Source: Paragorgia papillata
Taxonomy: Eukaryota > Cnidaria > Anthozoa > Scleralcyonacea > Coralliidae
Direction of reading: 5' to 3'
Length of the DNA: 64,000 bases
Assembly: GCA_035771165.1 (NCBI GenBank)
Contig: JAWNZC010000285.1
Coordinates: forward strand, 1,837,501 to 1,901,500
Shown: in pieces, positions 1 to 10,123 of the stretch
Layout: every line of letters starts with the position of its first letter
How positions within the stretch are numbered: position 1 is the first letter of the stretch
Translations under genes and position numbers: made by a program
Notes under the pieces: generated by a model
Told to the model about the DNA's origin: nothing
What the model saw: the letters and a program-made list of their open reading frames with translations, nothing else
The model's database searches: none

Positions 1-3000
1 TCCAAGAAATTTTATTTAACTTAAAACATAATTTAACTTTGGATTAACTCGATAATGTTCTCATAACACATATAGCATTAGTTCAGATTGCTTTTCATCG
101 TTAAGTTTCTAGACTTTTCAAGAAGATACTCCTCGTAAGCCTCCCGAGGATTCTTTATCGTACTCGTAAATTTTACACCAGTGTCTTTTACTTGGTACAG
201 ATACTTTAATGGACAGCTAAACAGAACAGATATAGAAAGAATATTTGGTTATAAATCCATGTCCTATTTACACGAATTTTTATCCTTAGGTTAGGTTGTG
301 TGTTGGGGTAAGGCTTTCATGAAGTACCTGGGTTATGTAGGACATGGAATTATTACCGAATATTTGGCGAGTCGTCAATTTCCACCGGCTGAACCATTGT
401 CTCTGTAGCGACTTCAGAGTATTTGTTATTGTCTCTTTGGTTTCGTAATTTCAACGCCTGCATCGCTTCGTTGAACTCTATCCAGATACTTTCATCGACG
501 TTTGTCCTGGTCTCTTCGTAGCACGATCTGAGAAAAGCGACATTGAGACATACTGATAAATGGTTTATTAAAGGCTATATAGGAATGTGCATTTTGAATA
601 TATGTTTAGATTTCATCAAACGAAAGAAACCATTATTACAAAAAACTAGTGTACTCCTACAATCAATCTAAACGCCATAGTATTGGAATGACACCAATTA
701 TAAGAATTAAAGTTACTGTTGAATCGTTGAAACATTATCTTCTGTACTATGCTGAATTTAAATAAAGTATTTACAAATAATGTATATTACTTTGAATTCT
801 GCCTTATGAGACGACGCGACGCTGTACATTCTCCATGGTTACACTAACGCCTCGCCTAAACTTGCCCATACATTAATACCTCTTCATGCCCCTTATTATT
901 CCCCAAAGCTCATGATCACCCCATAAAATGAATTAAATATTCTGCTTATATGCAAATCCGGTTATGTTTCAGGCATTAGTAACTTTAATGACTTTTCCCT
1001 TTTGTGTTCTGCATGTGCGAGAATCTTATAACATACTAAACCATACTGACGAATTATATAACCAAGTTCTGTAATTTTTTAAAGTGCTTGGTCAACGATG
1101 CTGTCGAATAATGTTCTTCTAAGCATTACCAGAAATTTGGGACATTTTGCGGCCACGTTCGTAGCCAGTGGTTACTCCCATAATAATAATATACAGTAAA
1201 TATTTTGCGAAAATGCGAACGGCTGCTAAGAACAAAGATCGCCTCTGCTTTCAAAGTAAACAAACATGGCTGCAGGCTGCTCGAAAGAGAAGAGACCTCC
1301 GTGGCTTCGCCGTTTGTCCTTCTCGCAGCTCAACTCCACGTTTAGACATAACGGCCTCCTGCTGATAGACGAAATCGGAGTTTCGACTGTGCATACAATC
1401 TGAGTCGGGATAAAACGTAGTTCGTTTATAACATGAGGCTGAAGCAGCCGCAGTAAACATAACATTTCTGATTTCAGAAACCTTTTAATGCTTAGGTATT
1501 CTATAAGGATAAAATTTGCTTCTCAATTATCCTTGACAATAAATCAATAATCCTAAACGTATTGTCTAAAAACATGAAAAAATAGTCCCAGCCTATGCTA
1601 TCTTCCCGTTATGCTTTAATAGACACGATGTAATTTGCATAGGGGCCCAAATTGAAAAGGAAACTAATTTGCATGTGGGCCTAAATAAAACTACGATTTG
1701 GTGTATTGCTCAAACACACTATAAAATCAAGAAAGTTTAAAGGCTTTGGGAACCGCAATGTTGTTAGATACGGAGATATTTACGAGTTATATTAGCAGTT
1801 CGAACATTGCTAAATACATAGCAAGCTCCGCACTTTGCATCGTTCGCAAGGAAAGCGGTTTATTTGGCAGATTTGTATCGCATGTTTAGCAGGATTATTA
1901 TGGCTTACATAACAGAATGAGTCAAATAAGCAGCGTAAATAAATCGATGTTGGGAACCGGCTGTGTATTTCGGTAAGCGAACATTTTTTGTTATAACGTT
2001 TCCTTACTTAACTCTTAACAGGAATCGAGCTCCGCAACCGAGAAGACTTATGTCCCTAGTAGGATAAATTTTAAAATTTACGATTCATACGGTTCCTATA
2101 CGTATAAACACCACAAAAGCGAACCAAATATCTAATATAATATTCATATATAAGCTTTTCATTGCTATGTGCCAATACGTTTTTTCTGAGCTCACGGCTT
2201 TTCGGATTGATTCGTACATATCTTAAGTTCAGCTTCTCAAAGTGATTCTTCGTTCTATCTTCCTTCACTTATAAACGAGGGTTTAGTTACGAATGATTCT
2301 AGGATGACTTATTCTGTTAGGTTCTAACCCTAATATAATATTCATAGCTTATTCAGATAATATTCGAGTTAAGTTATCTCACCAGATTCAGTCATTTAGA
2401 ATGTTCAAAATCCACTATATATATTCCTCTAGACAAGATTTAGAATAAAAATATAAAGTGTGTCTACTAATTTCTCTTTAGCTCCTTGTAAAGAACGTCT
2501 ATTTTGTTAGAGTTTATTGTACGCATGCTCTGTATGCTTACATGTCCCATAAATGACGTCAGCATAAATAATGAGATTAGGGTTAGGGTGTCCTGGAGCC
2601 TGAGAATGAATGACGTATGCATAAATAATGAGGTTAGGGAGAAATAATGCCGTAACGCGCCGCTATAAAATGAATACTAATGAGATTAGGTTAGCTCGGT
2701 GGTCAGATTTGCGTGATTTTCTCCCACATGGGATGATTGAGGTGTCGTATTTCGAGAGGCCGATTTCTGTAATGGCCGCCATAGCAAACGTTACGCAAGA
2801 GTGCGCTTCATTTAAATAAATTATGCACACATTGTCAGACTTAGTCCCCCATAAATAAGTAGATCTACCCTTCCTCTCTACAAAAATCAGGAGGGTAGTA
2901 CCCCCACGGGCCATATTTTGCGTCTAACGAGGTTTTGTGTACCCCTACTTTTTAGGCAAAGTGGGGTTTACACAAGCTCTGTGTGTGCTCCAATGGTTTG

Positions 3001-3193
3001 TTCGTGGCATTTTTGAGTACACTGTAGCATAAACTTTATTTTAAATTCTGGACTTGTGCCTTTACTCTTATGCTGTTCGCGTTCGAACACGAAATATGCC
3101 TCAGTGTACCCTTCCTGGGGATGAATTTGTTTTTTGCAATGTCATGCTTTTGTTAAACAAAAACTTGAAGAATTCAAAATAAAGTTTAGGTAT
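1..3193. other. Flank with no recognisable gene
   Basis: AT-rich sequence with only short, unconvincing open frames on both strands. Around 2560-2690 a short motif (ataaataatgag followed by a ttaggg-type string) recurs three times, including a telomere-like attagggttaggg near 2576. I see no RNA gene, transposon end or coding exon that I can defend. Confidence 0.5.
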
Positions 3194-3598
3194 ATGGCGT
3201 CAACCAGAGGAGTCGAAAGCAACCAGCAATTGTAAGTATTCGCTGTTTAAACCCATGTTTTGATTCTCACTTTTGATCTTGTCCGCCATCTTGAATCGCC
3301 TTCTTGGCCAAGCCACTATTCTCAATATTCCCTTTGAAATTTCGTATCCTTAGACAGGAAAAATTGTATATAAAAAGTCGGTACACAGCAAAGAAAATAA
3401 ACACTCAGGAAGATATGACAGCGAGAAAATTTCATGCCTTTTGGGACACGGCTTCACGAGTTCAAGTCAGAAATACTTTGAAGAAGAAGTCTGGTGAATT
3501 TGCTGAAGTACTCAAGAGCAATTATGAGGAGAAGAGCGCTAAGTTTGCCGATTTAGAGAGTCGTGAGGAAGAAATTAATCAAAGGGAAACTGAAGCTG
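3194..3598 (+). CDS. Possible split gene, two exon-like segments
   Basis: An ATG at 3194 opens a short segment ending at a good donor (GTAAGTATT at 3232). A second open segment to about 3598 ends at another donor-like GTAAGAAAC. It encodes a charged, helical stretch beginning MTARKFHAFWDTASR and ending in Glu/Arg-rich residues. The two segments do not join in frame with the acceptor I can see, so this may be the start of a transposon gene, a host gene fragment or chance. No family is recognised. Confidence 0.2.
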
Positions 3599-3785
3599 GT
3601 AAGAAACAGTGCTAAAAGAGTAAAAGGTCCTAAAATTGTTAAATATTCTTGCCAAACGTTTACAACATATACAGCATGTAAAATATTGTATTCTTAAGCA
3701 GTAGTTCTTTGCCAAATCCTACCCCAATTGACTTGACTTTGATAAAGATTATGTCTTGATCAAATTACCTTAGACATACAGACTA

Positions 3786-4104
3786 TTGGGGGAGCACGGG
3801 TGGTGTGTGCTGTTAGGGTGCTGCCTCTCACCAATAGTTAAGCCCGGTTAGACGGGGTTAGTACTTGGATGGGTGACTGTCTTGGAATTACCGTGTTCTC
3901 GAGCTTGGATGTGAATAGAGTTTAAGTTGGTCTCTCCTGTGCTTCGAAGGTTTTTCACCGGGTTCTCCAGTTTTCCTCCCTCTGCAAAATCAACACCATC
4001 TGGGATAGGAGTGGCACCCACCCCCTGGTAGTAGCCAAAGAAAGAGCAGCCTTCTGGCTACCTCCGACTAACGGTCAACCAATAGAGATAGATAGATTGA
4101 CTAC
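3786..4104 (+). repeat. 5S-rRNA-derived SINE (SINE3-like)
   Basis: The head, about 3786-3905, matches the 3' half of eukaryotic 5S rRNA, including the internal-promoter region GTTAGTACTTGGATGGGTGA and the following GACTG..TGGGAATACCG-like block. The 5' half is diverged. It is followed by a body with a CGGGTTCTCCAGTTTTCCTCCC-type segment and a short GATAGATAGATT tail. Known SINE3 elements use a 5S-derived pol III promoter, and this fits that plan. Its tail ends about 40 bp before the Polinton. Confidence 0.7.
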
Positions 4105-4147
4105 AGCTTACATTAACTTTTTTTTTTGCAATGAGAGCCTTATGTAC

Positions 4148-4310
4148 AGTAGTGTACTAATATATATCATTTTTTTTTATGTGTTGGAGATTGGGTACTA
4201 GTCTTTAACCAATCATATTGTTTTTTGTTTTTTTTCGACCAATCGTAGTTCATTAGGAATAAATTAATTTCGATTTTGGACGGAGGGTGCTAGAGAGTAG
4301 GTGTTGGCTG
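4148..4310 (+). repeat. Polinton left terminal inverted repeat
   Basis: About 163 bp, nearly identical to the reverse complement of 40160-40322. Differences are a handful of substitutions and small indels in an A/T run. Similarity stops at GGTGTTGGCTG. Confidence 0.95.
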
Positions 4311-4359
4311 TTCATATATTAATTTATTTTCGGGTGTGGCATTTTTGAGTGTGTATTTC

Positions 4360-4412
4360 CCACAGCCGGGAGTCGAACCCGGATTATCTGGTACATTACC
4401 ACCAGCACCTTT
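4360..4412 (-). other. tRNA-like T-arm (tRNA relic)
   Basis: On the minus strand a perfect T-stem and loop, CCGGGTTCGACTCCCGG, contains a pol III B box and is followed by CTGTGGG. Upstream there is a hairpin CTGGTGGTAATGTACCAG, but no standard A box and no 5' acceptor strand. It therefore looks like a partial or divergent tRNA rather than a functional one. It lies just inside the left TIR and is absent from the right end. Confidence 0.4.
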
Positions 4413-4819
4413 CCACTTTGGTTTTTTGTTGTATGTGTGCGAAAAAATTATAAAAAATTAAAAAAAAAATTTATTTTTTATTGGAATAGAAAAAAAACTA
4501 AATTATTTTATTTTTTATAATTTTTTTTTGTGTTGAAAGTAGGTGTTACGTATAGGGTAATAAAAATAAAAATGAAAGAATTATAGAATTACGATGTAAC
4601 ATATACTTTTTTTTGAGTAAAAAAAAAGAAAAAAAAAGATTTTCTATATATGGCTAAAAAATGAAAAGAAAGAAAAAAAAAATATTTAAGTTTTTTAATA
4701 TTTTTTATACTTTTTTCCCATATATGGGTATAAGGGAGAAAAAAAATAATTTGTTTTTCCAGTTTCCAAAATATTTAAATTGTTTTTTATGTTTATTTGA
4801 AAGACAGTTCAAAAAAAAA

Positions 4820-5101
4820 ATGGATGAAGCGGGATGGTTTCGATGTATGTGTAAAAAATGTATGCGTGAAAAATGTAATATTGAAAAAGCGATACAGTAT
4901 TTAAATCAAAACCCTTATCTTATAGATTTTTTTTTTTTTAAAAGAAAGTTGTTGGGTTTTTTTCTTAGGAGAACTGAAAAAAAAATTAAAGAGGAAAAAG
5001 GGATTGAACGTGCAAAAATGGAAAACGGAAAAAGAAATAAAGAAACAGACAAAGTTGTTAATGACAAATTTGGATTACGTGTAAAAACAAAATTTGAATA
5101 A
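4820..5101 (+). CDS. Small basic protein with Cys cluster
   Basis: First gene inside the left TIR, about 93 residues from an ATG at 4820 preceded by a poly(A) run. The frame stays open further upstream but is low-complexity there. Cysteines near the start (RCMCKKCMREKC) could bind zinc. The C-terminal half is Lys/Glu-rich. No family recognised. It reads in the same direction as the rest of the left arm. Confidence 0.4.
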   Translation: MDEAGWFRCMCKKCMREKCNIEKAIQYLNQNPYLIDFFFFKRKLLGFFLRRTEKKIKEEKGIERAKMENGKRNKETDKVVNDKFGLRVKTKFE

Positions 5102-5130
5102 ATGTTTGAAAGAAGAAGAAGTTGAATAAA

Positions 5131-5367
5131 ATGTTAGTTAAAGAAATTGAAATTGATCTTATAACCGCAAAATATGAGTCGCTTGAAAAATTATGTGAAC
5201 TTTTAAACAATATTACTGATATTAAACTTAGAGTGATTGGTTGGTTAAAAAATTATTTTCAAGAAAATGAAGATAAAGTGGTTTTTGAAGTGATTGATAT
5301 GTCAGGTGCTGGTGCTTACCCGCATAACTATATATGGACATTATTTAAAATAGGTGAAAATATTTGA
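5131..5367 (+). CDS. Small left-arm protein
   Basis: About 78 residues from ATG 5131. The central segment (ITDIKLRVIGWLKNYFQENEDKVVFEVID) has the same pattern as the proteins at 6989 and 7427: a basic strand, an aromatic-Asn-Glu-Asp turn, then V-(V/F)FE. These three look like members of one small expanding family. Function unknown. Confidence 0.55.
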   Translation: MLVKEIEIDLITAKYESLEKLCELLNNITDIKLRVIGWLKNYFQENEDKVVFEVIDMSGAGAYPHNYIWTLFKIGENI

Positions 5368-5427
5368 TGAAGGAAAGATATAAAAAAGAATAGAATTCAT
5401 CATTAAGTAATCAAGTTTTTTCTTAAA

Positions 5428-5799
5428 ATGAACGAACAAAAGAAATCAACAAGATTTCAAGCAGCTGTGTTAGCGTATGCTAAAACAGAAATAATTTGTG
5501 TTCCTGCAATTTATTGTTGTGTTCAAAGAGATTTGGGTGAAGATATTAAAAAAATAGCTAGCGATGTGCAACAAATTTTGAATGAAAAGTTAACTAAAGT
5601 TGGTTTGGGTGACGAAATTTTAGTTGATGTGTTGGGTGTTTTGAAAAAAGAGATAAATCACGGAGTTCAAAGAGGTTTGGTTAATTTGGGATACAAGCAA
5701 ATCGTTTCAGAAGTAGCAGAACTTGGTGGTCATTTGGAGAACGTGAAGTTTGAAGAAAAAAATGGACAAAAAATTTTTACAAAGAATGAACAGTTTTAA
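5428..5799 (+). CDS. Helical left-arm protein, paralogue of next gene
   Basis: 123 residues, mostly helical. The pattern CVQRDLGEDIKK...QQILNEKLTKVGLGDEILVDV is matched by CVKEDLSVQIDD...QCFLNEYLTEVDLIEDIQLDI in the overlapping next frame, so these are tandem paralogues. The ATG follows a TTTTCTTAAA tract. Its 3' end overlaps the next gene by about 38 bp. No known domain. Confidence 0.6.
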   Translation: MNEQKKSTRFQAAVLAYAKTEIICVPAIYCCVQRDLGEDIKKIASDVQQILNEKLTKVGLGDEILVDVLGVLKKEINHGVQRGLVNLGYKQIVSEVAELGGHLENVKFEEKNGQKIFTKNEQF

Positions 5800-6121
5800 A
5801 AGTCATTACACTTACATTGATGGTTTAATTTTGGATAAAGTCAGAGACGGTGAACCTATTGATTTTAATTTAATAGTTCAATGTGTGAAAGAGGATTTAT
5901 CTGTCCAAATAGACGACGAATTTTCGTTTCATGTTCAGTGTTTTTTGAATGAATATTTGACTGAGGTTGATCTTATTGAAGATATTCAACTAGATATTAA
6001 AAGTCTTGTGATTGAGAAAATAGAACAGAGTGTAAAAAAGAAGTTGAAAGCGTTGCTGAAGAGAAGAGAAGAAGAAAGGTGTAATAAAGAAGAAGAAGAA
6101 AAAAATGGAAAAACTGTATAA
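5762..6121 (+). CDS. Helical left-arm protein, tandem paralogue
   Basis: About 119 residues from ATG 5762, overlapping the upstream gene in another frame. Shares the LxxxVxxDL...FLNExLTEVxLxEDIxxDI pattern with it. The C-terminus is a run of Lys/Arg/Glu and overlaps the next ATG at 6105. The close packing suggests a compact, virus-like gene array. Confidence 0.6.
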   Translation: MDKKFLQRMNSFKSHYTYIDGLILDKVRDGEPIDFNLIVQCVKEDLSVQIDDEFSFHVQCFLNEYLTEVDLIEDIQLDIKSLVIEKIEQSVKKKLKALLKRREEERCNKEEEEKNGKTV

Positions 6122-6338
6122 TTTAGATGAATTAGTAAAGAAACAAACAAAAAATTTTAAGGAAGAAGAAGAACTATTAGAAAAACAGAAGTATATAGTT
6201 GAACAAATAATCAAATTAAAAAAGTTAAAATCTTTCAAAGATGTACAAATTTATTTACATATGTATTTGAGAGAAAAAGATGTTGATGAATATTTTAATT
6301 GGTCAGCTTATATTGATTTTTTTAAAAAAAAGTTGTAA
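6105..6338 (+). CDS. Small helical left-arm protein
   Basis: 77 residues, starting inside the previous coding region. Charged coiled-coil-like N-terminal half, then a segment VQIYLHMYLREKDVDEYFNW that faintly recalls the FLNEYL segment of the two upstream genes. Possibly a third, diverged member. Function unknown. Confidence 0.45.
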   Translation: MEKLYNLDELVKKQTKNFKEEEELLEKQKYIVEQIIKLKKLKSFKDVQIYLHMYLREKDVDEYFNWSAYIDFFKKKL

Positions 6339-6468
6339 AAAAATAAATTTCTCTGTTTTTATATTATTTTTAATTTTTTTTTTAGATCATTTTCTATATT
6401 GCATTTTTTTTGTGTGTGTGTAGAATTTGATGTGAAAAAAGAATTTAAGGATTAAAAATAATAATAAA

Positions 6469-6843
6469 ATGGAGAAGAAAAAAAAATTGGAAGCGTATAA
6501 ATTCATTAGTCAGGAGTTAAGTGAAAGACCTTTTGTGGAAGATAAGATGTCGAGCGAATTGGATAAGAAGATTAATTTACTACTCAGGGAAACGTGTGTG
6601 TTGAGTCGAGTAGTATTGGATGGTTACCGTCGCTTGCTTCGTTGTGTAACGAAGAAGAAACCGTTCGACAGTGTACTTTGTCAGACGGAGATGATTTTGT
6701 TGATGGAAATCGAGACGATGAGCAACGAAGAGCGAGACAGCATAGTAACCATTCTAATGCCGGAGAAAAGCGATGACGAGAGTCTGTTGGCAGAAGTGGT
6801 CAGAGTTATAGTTTCTACCGTGGAAAGGAAAGGAGTACAATAA
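6469..6843 (+). CDS. Unknown helical protein, atypical codon use
   Basis: 124 residues, ATG at 6469 after an AT-rich leader. All-helical, charged at the start, with Cys and Arg clusters (CVLSRVVLDGYRRLLRCV). Codon use is visibly richer in G/C (TCG, CGA, ACG, GAG) than in its neighbours, so it may have a separate origin. No family recognised. Confidence 0.55.
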   Translation: MEKKKKLEAYKFISQELSERPFVEDKMSSELDKKINLLLRETCVLSRVVLDGYRRLLRCVTKKKPFDSVLCQTEMILLMEIETMSNEERDSIVTILMPEKSDDESLLAEVVRVIVSTVERKGVQ

Positions 6844-6898
6844 AATCAACATTTTTTTGTTGGTGTTTTTTTTCTCACAAAAAAACAAAAAAAAACTC

Positions 6899-6906
6899 TA
6901 TAAATA
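6899..6906 (+). promoter_or_regulatory. TATA box upstream of the 6989 gene
   Basis: TATAAATA, 83 nt before ATG 6989 and directly after an A-rich run. The same poly(A/T)-plus-TATA layout precedes several other Polinton genes. Confidence 0.5.
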
Positions 6907-6988
6907 CAAAAAAGTTGTATTATCAAAGTCACTTTATAGTAGTGATCAATTTGAGAGGGTTTAATTTACAAGAAAAAAAAAATTTGTA

Positions 6989-7342
6989 ATGGAAAAGTGG
7001 ATAAATAATATGAAAAAACATTTTAAATACAATGATGATAATGAACATGGTAATGAAAGAAACTTTATCGAGTTTAATGAAATATTAATTTTATTGAAAC
7101 AAAGTCCAGATTCACGTATTAAAGTTACTTGTGCAAAAAAAAATTATTTTAATAATAATGAGGATATGGTTTTTTTCGAGTTGTATGGATGTTGGAATTT
7201 AATTGCGCAGTATAGGTTTTATAGAACATTAGTTAGAAATATTCCAAAAAAAAAAGATCATGATTTTAGTTTGGATGTTGGAAAGTATACAAATACAAAA
7301 GATTGGGAAAAAAGAAAAAATAGAAAATGTGTAATACTATAA
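6989..7342 (+). CDS. Left-arm paralogue family protein A
   Basis: 117 residues. Core pattern ERNFIEFNEI..LL......VT.AKKNYFNNNEDMVFFELYG is closely matched by ERKFIEFNEV..IL.....KVTHVKKEYFHNYEDVVYFEIKG in the next gene, so this is a recent tandem duplication. A shorter relative may be the 5131 gene. No known domain. It probably folds as a small alpha/beta unit. Confidence 0.65.
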   Translation: MEKWINNMKKHFKYNDDNEHGNERNFIEFNEILILLKQSPDSRIKVTCAKKNYFNNNEDMVFFELYGCWNLIAQYRFYRTLVRNIPKKKDHDFSLDVGKYTNTKDWEKRKNRKCVIL

Positions 7343-7364
7343 TATATTTTTTTTAAAAAAAATG

Positions 7365-7371
7365 TATAAAT
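7365..7371 (+). promoter_or_regulatory. TATA box upstream of the 7427 gene
   Basis: TATAAAT about 60 nt before ATG 7427, after an AAAAAAAATG run. It lies between the two tandem paralogues, so each copy may have its own promoter. Confidence 0.45.
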
Positions 7372-7426
7372 GTGGATTCATTAAATAAATAAATCATTTT
7401 TAAAGTTGTTTTTGTGTTTTTTGAAA

Positions 7427-7765
7427 ATGGAAGAAGAAACAACTATGACTCAATATAGAAGGAGAGATTTATATGAAAAAGAAAGAAAATTTATTGAATT
7501 TAATGAAGTATCAGATATATTGTTCGGGAGTTCGGGAGTGTGTAAAGTTACTCATGTGAAAAAAGAATATTTTCATAACTATGAAGATGTTGTTTATTTC
7601 GAAATAAAAGGAATTTTTCAAGATGGACCTGCGATATCAAGATATTATTGGACATTGGCTAAACGTTATAGATTTCGTCATAACAAAAGAAAAAAAAGAT
7701 GTGATTTTAGTAAATGTGTTGGAACGACAACAAGAAGAGAAGATTGGGGGAAAGATTTTTACTAA
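7427..7765 (+). CDS. Left-arm paralogue family protein B
   Basis: About 112 residues from ATG 7427. An in-frame ATG at 7406 is less likely because of its hydrophobic lead. Tandem paralogue of the 6989 gene, sharing FIEFNE, the KKxYF(N/H)xxED turn, the (V/F)FE strand and the YW/FxRTLA-type segment. Basic C-terminus. Function unknown. Confidence 0.65.
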   Translation: MEEETTMTQYRRRDLYEKERKFIEFNEVSDILFGSSGVCKVTHVKKEYFHNYEDVVYFEIKGIFQDGPAISRYYWTLAKRYRFRHNKRKKRCDFSKCVGTTTRREDWGKDFY

Positions 7766-7810
7766 TTTTTTTTTTACATGTAGTTTTCAGAATAAAAATT
7801 ATTTTTTAAC

Positions 7811-7965
7811 AGAATAATTTACAAAATGGTTCTGTAGATTCTTCATATTTTATATTGTCAAATTTAATACATTGTACTAATGCAAGATCTTCATTATTGG
7901 GTAATGTGATACAGTGTAACTTTTACGTTTTTCATCAATAATAAAATTGTAAGGAAATGGAATTC
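7811..7965 (-). pseudogene. Fragment related to the 27457-27732 gene
   Basis: On the minus strand the frame reads TLPNNEDLALVQCIKFDN, closely matching the DEDLALVQSVSFH segment of the right-arm protein at 27457-27732. No start codon is seen, so this is a partial copy. It is another left/right arm correspondence. Confidence 0.5.
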
Positions 7966-8059
7966 CATACTATAATAATATTAATACCGTCTTTTTCTTG
8001 TTTTTTCTTTTCAACCTTTTTTTTTTAAAAAAAAAATTATATAGGAATAAATTCTTTTT

Positions 8060-8545
8060 TTACATTTTTTTTCTTTTTACATCAGTGATATCAATGTAAA
8101 AACGAACGATTTCACTACGTACTTCAGGGTAAAGATGATAAACATTAGATAGGAAACTATCTAATGTAAGCGATGAATTCCATACATCACACCACATCAA
8201 TATGCTTTCAAAATTATTTTCTTTAACATTTCTTTTCTTGTCAGTCAGTAAGGCGGTCTCGTATTTTTTCGTACGATTTGTTTTGCATTCTGCATCTTCA
8301 TTTTCGGGAAAAAATCCTGCATGATCGATAGAGAAAGTGAATTCCCCTGCTACTTTTGGCCAAGAGTGTATGAGTTTCATTAACCCGTTGATAAACCCCA
8401 CTTTTGCATTAACTAGCGTTGTGGTTGTGGAATTATTTTTTTGTAGAAATCCTGTCCATGCTCTATCAGTGACTTCTCTTATCAATATATTTTCATTTTT
8501 ACCATCACCATCGATTCTTACTTCTTTTGTTGTTGTTGTTGCCAT
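8060..8545 (-). CDS. Unknown 161-residue protein
   Basis: Intact minus-strand gene. The ATG at 8545 lies about 40 nt downstream of a minus-strand TATATAAGG (8585-8593). Contains Thr-rich stretches and a central IHSWPKVAGEFTFSIDHAGFF segment, with a basic C-terminus. No TM segment or signal peptide. Family not recognised. It points away from the frameshifted plus-strand gene at 8672. Confidence 0.6.
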   Translation of the reverse strand: MATTTTKEVRIDGDGKNENILIREVTDRAWTGFLQKNNSTTTTLVNAKVGFINGLMKLIHSWPKVAGEFTFSIDHAGFFPENEDAECKTNRTKKYETALLTDKKRNVKENNFESILMWCDVWNSSLTLDSFLSNVYHLYPEVRSEIVRFYIDITDVKRKKM

Positions 8546-8584
8546 TTTGGTTTTTTTTTGTGAAATTTTTGGTTTAAAAACCGT

Positions 8585-8593
8585 CCTTATATA
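8585..8593 (-). promoter_or_regulatory. TATA box for the 8545 minus-strand gene
   Basis: TATATAAGG on the minus strand, about 40 nt before the ATG at 8545. Confidence 0.5.
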
Positions 8594-8671
8594 ATAATAT
8601 TTTTTCCAAATACGGATTTTTTTATTTAAAAAAAAAATATATATATTTATATAAATGTTTGTGTTGCTTTA

Positions 8672-9831
8672 ATGATAAGAAATACTTTAATGTTAAAAAG
8701 TATTTTGATGAATGTTTATTATCTACAAACTTTTAATCATGGTTCAATCGGTCTTTTGTATTGGATGTTTGGGTTACTACATCATTATAGGGGTGGATTT
8801 ATTTATGCTATTGAAAGGAAAAACAAACAAGAAGAAGAAGAAGATGATGGTTGGGTGCCGGAATTATTTTTATATAATGGAATTGTTGATGATGAAGAAG
8901 GAGAATTGATTTCACCCTATGTAACGATATGTTCAGGATCTACGGATTTTCTATTACCGTATATAAACGATAAAGAAAACTGTTACGGGATAGTTTATTC
9001 TGAGCAAACGGATCAAATTATGTTATGATGTTATTTTGATTTTGATTGTTGTTGTTCTGTATTTCCTGTAAATGATAAAATTAGATATTATTTTAAAATT
9101 TATTACCGAAATACTTCTGATAATTATCATTTAATAGGGTGTATGGATAATATAACAGATGAAATGTATTCACCTGTAGCGGGTGAAATGTATTCGCTTT
9201 TTTTTTATATAAATGAAACATTCGGTGAAACATGTTTAAAAATATGTTTTTTTTATATTCTATTTCACCGTATCTTTTTTACCATTGTTGGGAAAGAGAT
9301 ATACACGATATACTAATGTATCATGATAATTATGATACTTTTTGGATTAATACTACTTTAGTTTATAATTTAGCTGTAATTTTTACAATGTCTTGTAATT
9401 CACATAATCCAAACGGAATATTAGTTCGGGGAGTCAATATTGCTTATAATATGGTTTTATTTGATAAATTTATTAATGAGGTCTTAGAAGGTAATTTGAA
9501 TTTCGATTTTTCTGTTGATCCTAAATATGTATATAGAGTAAATACAGAATGTAGATTTAAAAATTGTAAAAAAAAAGTAAAATATCCGGTATCTCCTTTG
9601 TGTTCTTTAACACAGAAATTACATTATACAAAAATGGATATATTAAAACAAATAACAACGATTCCTTGTAATATTCAAGAAAACAATCAAAGAACTATTT
9701 TAACCAGCAGGAAAAAAAATTGTTTTGTAAAAATAAATAATAACGAATTAACGGATATTAGAATTAGATATGTAACAGATATATATCGTTATCAACCTGT
9801 AAATATTTCATATATTTCTACATTTTTGTAA
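8672..9831 (+). pseudogene. Left-arm copy of the large arm protein, broken
   Basis: Paralogue of 29827-31172. Shared landmarks are PYVTI.SG..(D/Y)FL.P.IND near the middle and NLxxIF...C..HNP.G.L.R....YN near the C-terminal third, plus a CxxKNC motif. The reading frame has a TGA at 9026-9028 and a shift near 9240, so it is split in at least three pieces here. The C-terminal open piece starts at 9232. No known domain. The Cys/His-containing C-terminal part may bind metal. Confidence 0.65.
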
Positions 9832-9903
9832 AAACAAAAATATATTTTATTTAATTAATTTTTGTGAAAAAAAAAAAAGAGAATTTTTTTTAATTTTATT
9901 TTT

Positions 9904-10041
9904 ATGCAATTTCCCATTTGTCAACGTTTTTTTAATGAATGTATAAATTTTTTATGTAAAAATGATAATTTCTCAGAAAAATATTTTATTGAGTGTGTAA
10001 ATTTCTATAACGAATCTTTAACCTTATTTGGATTAAAATAA
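9904..10041 (+). CDS. 45-residue Cys-containing peptide
   Basis: ATG 9904 to TAA 10039-10041. Contains two repeats of the pattern FxECxNF (NECINFLCKN and IECVNFYNES). It lies between the arm paralogue and the 10124 gene. Too short to classify. Confidence 0.3.
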   Translation: MQFPICQRFFNECINFLCKNDNFSEKYFIECVNFYNESLTLFGLK

Positions 10042-10061
10042 TTTTTTTTCAAAAAAAAAAG

Positions 10062-10068
10062 TATATAA
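10062..10068 (+). promoter_or_regulatory. TATA box upstream of the 10124 gene
   Basis: TATATAA directly after a ten-A run, 56 nt before ATG 10124. Confidence 0.5.
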
Positions 10069-10123
10069 CTAATCGCAGCAATATTTTTTTTAGTTCATCC
10101 GTCTTCTTTTTTTCAAAAGCGAG

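Noticed and set aside
2577..2590. Telomere-like TTAGGGTTAGGG
   Set aside because: Only about two units, no array; probably chance or a short repeat.
2930..2985. Inverted CCCC/GGGG hairpin as a possible terminator
   Set aside because: Weak stem and no gene in front of it; no basis for calling a terminator in this genome.
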